Source: Mycobacterium sp. IDR2000157661
Lineage (GTDB): Bacteria; Actinomycetota; Actinomycetes; Mycobacteriales; Mycobacteriaceae
Assembly: GCF_022317005.1 (NCBI RefSeq)
Contig: NZ_CP081006.1
Location: 496,001 to 560,000 of the forward strand
Direction: 5' to 3'
DNA length: 64,000 nucleotides
Under the pieces are notes generated by a model, which was given only the letters and a program-made list of their open reading frames with translations, was not told where the DNA came from and made no database searches. The position numbers were made by a program, and so were the translations under genes. Below, piece by piece: positions 58,441-64,000 of the stretch (position 1 is the first letter of the stretch; every line of letters starts with the position of its first letter).

Positions 58441-59358
58441 TCATGTGCGCCGGTCGACGTCTGCCCAAAAGGCGCCCGCCGTCTCGGCGATCTGCGCGGG
58501 GTACTCGCCGTTGATTGCGTGCGAGGCCTCGGGCCAGAGCTCGATCTGACTGTGACGCAGGAAGTTTCGCGCCGTCACGGCGGCACGGGTGGCGTCGTGG
58601 ATCACGCTGCGACCGGCCAGCAGCGCGAGCACCGGCACATCGAGCGCGCGCAGCTGGTTGGCGGTGAAGCGCTCGGGCAGTGGCTGACGTGACTCGAAGT
58701 CGGCGGTGCCTGCGGCGATGAGCGCGACGATCGGGTCGGCATAGTCGATTTCCGCACCGCCCGACAGCCAGCGCAGCACCCGGCGGCGGTAGGCCTCCGG
58801 GACACCGGGGATCGTCATCGGCGCGACGGCGAGCATTGTGCGGATCGGGATGGGCGCGAACGTCATCACGGGATCCACCAGCACCAGCGACGCGGTCCGG
58901 TCAGGCCGACGCACGGCGTAGTTGGCGGCGGCCCACCCGCCGAACGACACCCCCATCAGGTGCGGAGACGACAGGCCCAGGCCGCCGAGCAGGTCGTCTA
59001 ACCAGCGCGCCTGGTCGTCGGCGTCGCACACGGGCCGCCGCTGCACCGACAGGCCGGGCTCACCCAGCAGGTCGACGGCGTAGAAGGTGCGGTGACTCAT
59101 CAGGCTGGGCAGGTTGGGCGCCCATATCGGTGTTGATGCGTTTCGGCCCGGCAGCAGGACGACCGGTCGACCGGCGGGACCGTCGAAGCGGTAGGTGCGC
59201 ACCGTGCCGAAACGTGTAGTCACGTCGCGGGAGTCGCTGTGCACCGGCAGCGCGGCGACAGCGGATCGATAGCGGTCCAGGAATCTGCTGCGAGCCGCTT
59301 CGCTGCGGAAGTGTCCGACGCCCAGACCGATGTCGTCCTCCTGAGGTCTTGGCGTCAT
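58441..59358 (-). CDS. Alpha/beta-hydrolase
   Basis: 305 aa from the ATG at 59358 (MTPRPQEDDIGLGVGHFRSE). Oxyanion strand VVLLPGRNAST, nucleophile elbow GVSFGG, catalytic Asp near VLALLAGRSVIHDATR and His in WPEASHAING. Close in pattern to carboxylesterase/carboxypeptidase-like hydrolases adjacent to regulators; substrate unknown. Convergent with ectD (23 bp between stops). Confidence 0.85.
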   Translation of the reverse strand: MTPRPQEDDIGLGVGHFRSEAARSRFLDRYRSAVAALPVHSDSRDVTTRFGTVRTYRFDGPAGRPVVLLPGRNASTPIWAPNLPSLMSHRTFYAVDLLGEPGLSVQRRPVCDADDQARWLDDLLGGLGLSSPHLMGVSFGGWAAANYAVRRPDRTASLVLVDPVMTFAPIPIRTMLAVAPMTIPGVPEAYRRRVLRWLSGGAEIDYADPIVALIAAGTADFESRQPLPERFTANQLRALDVPVLALLAGRSVIHDATRAAVTARNFLRHSQIELWPEASHAINGEYPAQIAETAGAFWADVDRRT

Positions 59359-59575
59359 CGTCGGCGGTGCCGGGTGGCCACGAGGGACTTTGGGCCCCTT
59401 TTCCTGCCGACTTCTGCCTCGGCTCAACCGCACGGTATCGGAACTACACTCGCGGTGGCGGTGGACAGGAGTGGTTACCTCTGGTTCCTCGCTAAGGCGA
59501 CTACCTGGACGTAACCAACTGCGTTGAGCAGCTAGCGTCGTACCTGTATTCGCCGCCCCTTTCGGGCGCCCCGAC

Positions 59576-61444
59576 CTACTCGACGGTGACGGACTTGGCC
59601 AGGTTGCGCGGCTTGTCGACGTCGTAGCCGCGGGCCTGTGCGACGCCGGCGGCGAAGACCTGCAGCGGAATCGTCGACAACAACGGCTGGTAGAGCGTGG
59701 ACACCGCCGGGAGCTCGATCAGATGATCGGCGTACGGCCGCACGGTGTCGTCTCCTTCCTCGGCGATGACGATGGTGATGGCGCCACGCGCCTGGATCTC
59801 GCGGATGTTCGACAGCAGCTTGGCGTGCAGCGTCGCGGCATTCTTCGGCGACGGCATCACCACGATCACGGGCAGATCGTCCTCGATCAACGCGATGGGA
59901 CCGTGCTTGAGCTCACCGGCGGCGAAGCCCTCGGCGTGCATGTACGCCAGTTCCTTCAGTTTGAGGGCGCCCTCGAGCGCTACGGGATAGCCGACGTGGC
60001 GGCCCAGGAACAGTACGGTCTGCGAGGGCGCGAAACGCCGGGCCAGTGCGATGACCGGTTCCACGGTGTCGAGAACCCGCGCCACGAGATCGGGCATCGA
60101 CTCGAGCTCGCGGTACTCGCGTTCCACCTCTTCGGGGTACTTGGTGCCGCGCGCCTGAGCGAGCGCCAGTCCCACCAGATAATTGGCGGTGATCTGGGCG
60201 AGGAACGTCTTGGTCGACGCGACGCCGATCTCGGGACCCGCCCTGGTGTAGAGCACCGCATCGCACTCGCGGGGGATCTGACTGCCGTTGGTGTTGCAGA
60301 TCGCCAGCACCCGGGCTTTCTGCTCTTTGGCGTGACGCACCGCTTCGAGCGTGTCGGCCGTCTCGCCGGACTGCGAGATCGCCACCACCAACGTGTGGCG
60401 GTCGAGAACCGAGTCCCGATAACGGAATTCGCTGGCCAGCTCCACCTCTACCGGCAGCCGTGTCCAGTGCTCGATCGCGTACTTGGCCAGCAGCCCGGAG
60501 TGGTAGGCGGTGCCGCAGGCGACGATGAAGACCTTGTCGATCTCACGCAGTTCCTGGTCGGAGAGCCGTTGCTCGTCGAGCACGACGCGGTTGTCGACGA
60601 AGTGGCCCAACAGGGTGTCGGACACCGCTGCGGGCTGCTCGGCGATCTCCTTCAGCATGAAGTACTCGTATCCTCCCTTCTCGGCGGCCGACATGTCCCA
60701 GTCGATATGGAAAGACCGCGCACTCGCGGAGTCATCCGCACCGTTGAAGTCGGTGATCCGGTAACCGTCGGCGGTGACGACGACGGCCTGGTCCTGACCC
60801 AGCTCCACGGCGTCGCGGGTGTGCTCGATGAACGCGGCGACATCTGAGCCGACGAACATCTCGCCGTCGCCGACGCCGAGGACCAGCGGGGTGGAGCGCC
60901 GGGCGGCCACGATGGTGCCCGGGTCGTCGGCGTTGGCGAACACCAGGGTGAAGTGCCCCTCCAGGCGGCGCAGCACGGCGAGCACCGACTGCGCGAAGTC
61001 ACCGGCGGTGTCGCCATCGCGGTACTGCCGGGCGACCAAATGAACCGCAACTTCGGTGTCGGTGTCGCTGGCGAACTCCACGCCTGCGGACTCCAGTTCA
61101 CGCCGCAGGGCGGCATAGTTCTCGATGATGCCGTTGTGCACCACGGCGATCTTGCCTGCGGCGTCGCGGTGAGGATGGGCGTTGCGGTCGGTGGGCCTGC
61201 CGTGGGTGGCCCAGCGCGTGTGGCCGAGGCCGGTGCTGCCGGCGAGTTCACCCATGTCGGAGTCGGTCAGGGCGGCTTCCAGGTTGGCCAGCCGGCCCGC
61301 CCGGCGGCGCACGGTCAGCCCGCCGTCGCCGTCGAGCAGCGCGACGCCGGCCGAGTCGTACCCGCGATACTCCATCCGCCGCAGCGCGTCGACCACGATT
61401 GCGCAGGCAGGACGCTGCCCGACGTAGCCGACGATTCCACACAT
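59576..61444 (-). CDS. glmS: Glutamine-fructose-6-phosphate aminotransferase (isomerising)
   Basis: 622 aa. Catalytic Cys2 (MCGIVGYVGQRPACAIVVDALRRMEYRGYDSAGVAL) after Met removal, GLGHTRWATHG, then two SIS domains (VVAISQSGETADTLEAVRHAKEQKA; VLFLGRHVGYPVALEGALKLKELAYMHAEGFAAGELKHGPIAL), ending DKPRNLAKSVTVE. Makes glucosamine 6-phosphate for peptidoglycan and other amino sugars. No glmS ribozyme is expected or seen. Confidence 0.97.
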   Translation of the reverse strand: MCGIVGYVGQRPACAIVVDALRRMEYRGYDSAGVALLDGDGGLTVRRRAGRLANLEAALTDSDMGELAGSTGLGHTRWATHGRPTDRNAHPHRDAAGKIAVVHNGIIENYAALRRELESAGVEFASDTDTEVAVHLVARQYRDGDTAGDFAQSVLAVLRRLEGHFTLVFANADDPGTIVAARRSTPLVLGVGDGEMFVGSDVAAFIEHTRDAVELGQDQAVVVTADGYRITDFNGADDSASARSFHIDWDMSAAEKGGYEYFMLKEIAEQPAAVSDTLLGHFVDNRVVLDEQRLSDQELREIDKVFIVACGTAYHSGLLAKYAIEHWTRLPVEVELASEFRYRDSVLDRHTLVVAISQSGETADTLEAVRHAKEQKARVLAICNTNGSQIPRECDAVLYTRAGPEIGVASTKTFLAQITANYLVGLALAQARGTKYPEEVEREYRELESMPDLVARVLDTVEPVIALARRFAPSQTVLFLGRHVGYPVALEGALKLKELAYMHAEGFAAGELKHGPIALIEDDLPVIVVMPSPKNAATLHAKLLSNIREIQARGAITIVIAEEGDDTVRPYADHLIELPAVSTLYQPLLSTIPLQVFAAGVAQARGYDVDKPRNLAKSVTVE

Positions 61445-61499
61445 AGCCCTCCAGGGTAGTGCAAGATCCGCCTGCGGCCGGGTGGGCTACGGTCGTCTG

Positions 61500-62345
61500 G
61501 TGGCTCGCACGAAGAAGCTCTTCAAAGCGTTGACCCGCCGCGGCCCGCACCGCGTTCTGCGCGGTGACCTGGCCTTTGCCGGGCTTTCCGGCGTCGTATA
61601 CACCCCCGAAGCGGGCATGAACCTGCCCGGTGTGGCGTTGGGCCACGACTGGCTCGCCGGCGCCGACCGATACGAGGGCACCCTGGAGCACCTGGCGTCG
61701 TGGGGCATCGTCGCCGCGGCGCCCGCCACGGAGACCAGCCTGGCGCCGTCGGTGCTCAATCTGGCCTACGACCTGGGCACCACCCTCGACATCATCGCCG
61801 GTGTCAGGTTGGGCCCGGGCAAGATCAGCGTGCATCCGACGAAGCTGGGCGTCGTCGGCCATGGATTCGGCGGGTCGGCGGCGGTGTTCGCCGCGGCCGG
61901 GATGCCGGCCAAGCCGAAAGCAGTCATTGCGATGTTCCCCACAGTCAGCGCTCCCCCTGCCATCGAGCCGGCATCGAGCCTGCAGCTGCCCGGGCTGATC
62001 CTGGCCGATCCCGGCGATCCGATGTCGCTGCGGTCCAATGCCGTCGAGCTGGCGCGCGTCTGGCCCTCGTCGACGCTGCGCGCGTTGAAGAGCGTCAAGG
62101 CCGGCGGGCTGATCGAAGGACGACGGATGGCCCGAGTCGTCGGTCTGCCCGGCGCCGACCGCGGGACGCAGAAGATTGTGCGGGCACTGATGACGGGCTA
62201 TCTGCTGCACGCGCTGGCCGGCGACAAGACCTATCGCGACTTCTCCGACCCCGATGTCGAGTTGCCCAAGGCTCCGGTGCTCGACCCGTTCTCGGACGAC
62301 CCGGTGGACCTGGAGAACAAGGTCATCGCCCTGTTGAAGCCATGA
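61500..62345 (+). CDS. Dienelactone hydrolase-like alpha/beta protein (Rv3438-like)
   Basis: 281 aa from a GTG at 61500 (VARTKKLFKALTRRGPHRVLRGDLAFAGLSGVVYTP). VVGHGFGGSAAVFAAAGMPAKPKAV supplies a nucleophile elbow in which the catalytic Ser/Cys position (G-H-G-F-G) is Gly, so it may be non-catalytic. Downstream of glmS in M. tuberculosis lies a comparable hypothetical (Rv3438). Divergent from glmS (55 bp); stop overlaps the following LLM-type gene (ATGA). Confidence 0.8.
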   Translation: MARTKKLFKALTRRGPHRVLRGDLAFAGLSGVVYTPEAGMNLPGVALGHDWLAGADRYEGTLEHLASWGIVAAAPATETSLAPSVLNLAYDLGTTLDIIAGVRLGPGKISVHPTKLGVVGHGFGGSAAVFAAAGMPAKPKAVIAMFPTVSAPPAIEPASSLQLPGLILADPGDPMSLRSNAVELARVWPSSTLRALKSVKAGGLIEGRRMARVVGLPGADRGTQKIVRALMTGYLLHALAGDKTYRDFSDPDVELPKAPVLDPFSDDPVDLENKVIALLKP

Positions 62346-63391
62346 TGCGGACCGGAATCTTCTTGCCCTACGCGGGGGCCTACTCGGCTTTTCAAGAGGC
62401 CGTGGACGACGTCGTCGAACTCGAGAAGGTGGGCATCGACATCGCTCTGGTGGCCGAGGCCTATTCCTACGACGCGATCAGCCAGCTGGGCTTCCTGGCG
62501 GCCCGCACGTCGCGGGTCGAGCTCGGTACCGGTGTCGTGCCGATCTACATCCGGACCCCGACGTTGTTGGCGATGACGGCCGCGGGGCTGGACTACGTCT
62601 CCGGCGGCCGGTTCCGGCTCGGCATCGGCACGTCCGGCCCCCAGGTGATGGAGGGCTTTCACGGTGTGCCCTTCGACGCGCCGCTGGGCCGCACCCGCGA
62701 GGTCGTCGAGATCTGCCGAAAGGTGTGGCGCCGCGAGCGGGTGCAGCACGACGGCAAGCATTACCGGATCCCGCTGCCTGCCGAGCAGGGAACAGGTCTG
62801 GGCAAGCCCCTGCAGCTGATCAACCACCCCGTCCGGGAACGCATTCCGATCACGATCGCCGCGCTAGGCCCGAGAAACGTCGAGCTCACCGCCGAGATCG
62901 CCGAGGGTTGGCAGCCGGTCTTCTTCCACCCGGAGAAGGCCGACGACGTCTGGGGCGACGCGCTGCGGGCGGGTTTCGCCAAACGGGATCCCGTCCTGGG
63001 GCCATTGGACGTCATGGTGAGCGCTCCCCTGGCGATCGGTGTGGACGTCGACGACCGGTTGGCGTGGGCCAAACCGCAATTGGCGCTCTACATCGGCGGC
63101 ATGGGCGCACGCGGACGGAACTTCTACCACAACCTGGCCACTCGGTACGGCTACGGCGAGGTGGCCGACCGGATTCAGGATCTCTATCTCGACGGAAAGA
63201 AGGCCGAGGCGATCGCCGCGGTGCCCGATGAACTGGTGCGCAACGTGTCACTCGTCGGTCCGCGCGGGTTCGTGAAGGAGCGGGTGGCCGCCTACGCGGC
63301 AGCCGGTGCGACGACGCTGTTGCTGCAGCCGCTGTCGGGCGACAGGCAAGAGTCGGTGCGGTTCGTCGAGGAGTTGCGCGGCCTGCTCTGA
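62342..63391 (+). CDS. F420-dependent LLM-class oxidoreductase
   Basis: 349 aa. TIM-barrel of the luciferase-like monooxygenase family: MRTGIFLPYAGAYSAFQEAVDDVVELEKVGIDIALVAEAYSYDAISQLGFLAARTSRVELGTGVVPIYIRTPTLLAMTAAGLDYVSGGRFRLGIGTSGPQV is the canonical N-terminal half. Mycobacterial members mostly use F420 and act on diverse substrates; which one is unknown. Overlaps the upstream hydrolase-like gene, implying joint expression. Confidence 0.88.
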   Translation: MMRTGIFLPYAGAYSAFQEAVDDVVELEKVGIDIALVAEAYSYDAISQLGFLAARTSRVELGTGVVPIYIRTPTLLAMTAAGLDYVSGGRFRLGIGTSGPQVMEGFHGVPFDAPLGRTREVVEICRKVWRRERVQHDGKHYRIPLPAEQGTGLGKPLQLINHPVRERIPITIAALGPRNVELTAEIAEGWQPVFFHPEKADDVWGDALRAGFAKRDPVLGPLDVMVSAPLAIGVDVDDRLAWAKPQLALYIGGMGARGRNFYHNLATRYGYGEVADRIQDLYLDGKKAEAIAAVPDELVRNVSLVGPRGFVKERVAAYAAAGATTLLLQPLSGDRQESVRFVEELRGLL

Positions 63392-63413
63392 CGCCCGTGT
63401 CAGTGCCCGGTGG

Positions 63414-63434
63414 CATAATCGCACATATGTTCGA
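63414..63434 (+). promoter_or_regulatory. LexA-type SOS box over the start of the second DUF222 gene
   Basis: TCGCACATATGTTCGA (63419-63434) differs from TCGAAC-N4-GTTCGA at one base. It overlaps the ATG (63427) and follows CATAAT (63414-63419), a near-consensus -10 that places the transcription start at or one base before the start codon. Confidence 0.75.
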
Positions 63435-64000
63435 TGCGGCGGGGTTGGCGGTGGTCGAGCAGACCGCTGACGAGGCGGCGTTGGTGGAGCGCATCGCCTG
63501 GTTGGAGCGGGTGAAGTCGGCCGCTGCGGCCGGTCAGGCCCGCGCGGCGGCGTTGTTGGATGCTCAGCGCCGCGCCGCCGAAGCCGCCGCCGGGATCCCG
63601 CCCGCCCGGCGCGGGCGCGGGCTGGCCGGCGAGATCGCCCTGGCCCGCCGCGACGCCCCGGTGCGCGGGGGCCGCCACCTCGGGCTGGCCAAAGCCCTGG
63701 TCCACGAGATGCCCCACACGCTGGCCGCCCTGGAAGCCGGGGCGCTCTCCGAATGGCGGGCCACCCTGATCGTGCGCGAATCGGCGTGTCTAAGTGTCAA
63801 GCACCGCCGCGCCCTGGACGCCGAGATGTGCGCCGATGCCGCCGCACTGGAGGGCAAAGGCGACAAGCGCATCGAGGCGCACGCCAAAACGATCGCCTAC
63901 CGCCTGGACCCGCACGCGGTGGTCGAACGCGCGGCCAAGGCTGCAGCCGACCGCACGGTCACGATCCGGCCCGCACCCGACTGCATGACCAACGTGACCG
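63427..64000 (+). CDS. DUF222/13E12-repeat family protein, 3' end outside window
   Basis: 191 N-terminal residues before the window ends (MFDAAGLAVVEQTADEAALVERIAWLERVKSAAAAGQARA). The DUF222 features (AAALLDAQRR, GLAGEIALARRDAPVRGGRHLGLAKALVHEMPHTLAALEAGALSEWRATLIVRE, then HAKTIAYRLDPHAVVERAAKAAADRTVTIRPAPDCM) are clear; an HNH domain is expected beyond the edge. This copy is divergent from the one at 10646-12028, so not a recent duplicate. The SOS box and leaderless start suggest DNA-damage control. Confidence 0.88.
   Translation, partial: MFDAAGLAVVEQTADEAALVERIAWLERVKSAAAAGQARAAALLDAQRRAAEAAAGIPPARRGRGLAGEIALARRDAPVRGGRHLGLAKALVHEMPHTLAALEAGALSEWRATLIVRESACLSVKHRRALDAEMCADAAALEGKGDKRIEAHAKTIAYRLDPHAVVERAAKAAADRTVTIRPAPDCMTNVT

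Overview
The window is a GC-rich actinobacterial chromosome segment, almost certainly from a fast-growing environmental Mycolicibacterium/Mycobacterium. The case rests on long blocks that I recognise, from memory, as having M. tuberculosis-like gene content and order (mfpA to the Rv3365c-type sensor, dnaE2, htdY-acrA1-iunH-imuB-imuA', guaA, Rv3400/Rv3401-type genes, choD-guaB3-guaB2, rsdA-sigD-whiB3, groEL1-groES-tsaD-rimI-tsaB-tsaE-alr, gadB-nnrD, glmS). These blocks are interleaved with accessory genes typical of free-living species, such as ectABCD and a metal-efflux cassette.

Layout. 0-4.8 kb: a minus-strand 'conservon' operon (sensor kinase-like protein, roadblock protein, DUF742 protein, small GTPase, MfpA gyrase inhibitor). 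Two neighbouring genes carry in-frame 30-bp tandem repeats, and the sensor gene has a one-base frameshift. 4.9-13.5 kb: two methyltransferases (one of the SpoU/TrmL type), a nitroreductase, the SOS-inducible polymerase dnaE2, a 13E12/DUF222 HNH protein, a tandem universal stress protein and a CsbD-like protein. 13.5-20.2 kb: lipid genes (htdY, acrA1), a nucleoside hydrolase, and imuB-imuA' with a LexA box. With dnaE2 these make up the whole mycobacterial mutasome within 13 kb. 20.2-24.7 kb: an accessory operon (possible leaderless micro-ORF, SDR, ferritin-like di-iron protein, Baeyer-Villiger-type flavin monooxygenase, MerR regulator) behind a promoter with a perfect dyad over its -35 box. 24.7-36.4 kb: purine synthesis (guaA, guaB3, guaB2), membrane proteins, a HAD/GH65 disaccharide phosphorylase pair, phoU and choD. 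36.4-39.7 kb: the DUF5319 gene, rsdA/sigD, an Rv3415c-like gene and whiB3. 39.7-44.7 kb: accessory genes including a CadC-type metal sensor and a P1B ATPase with an unusual C-terminal domain. 44.9-54.9 kb: a minus-strand housekeeping block for chaperonin (CIRCE-controlled), tRNA t6A synthesis, alanine racemase, glutamate decarboxylase and NAD(P)HX repair. 55.2-58.4 kb: ectABCD for ectoine and hydroxyectoine. 58.4-64 kb: hydrolases, glmS, an F420/LLM-type oxidoreductase and a second DUF222/HNH gene that runs off the end.

Regulatory reading. Three LexA-type boxes are visible (dnaE2, imuA', and the DUF222 gene at the right edge). Several genes have a TANNNT -10 element exactly 6-7 nt before the start codon, which predicts leaderless mRNAs (dnaE2, both DUF222 genes, the CadC-like regulator, the DUF5319 gene and the micro-ORF at 20312). 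I saw no tRNA, rRNA, CRISPR array or insertion sequence.
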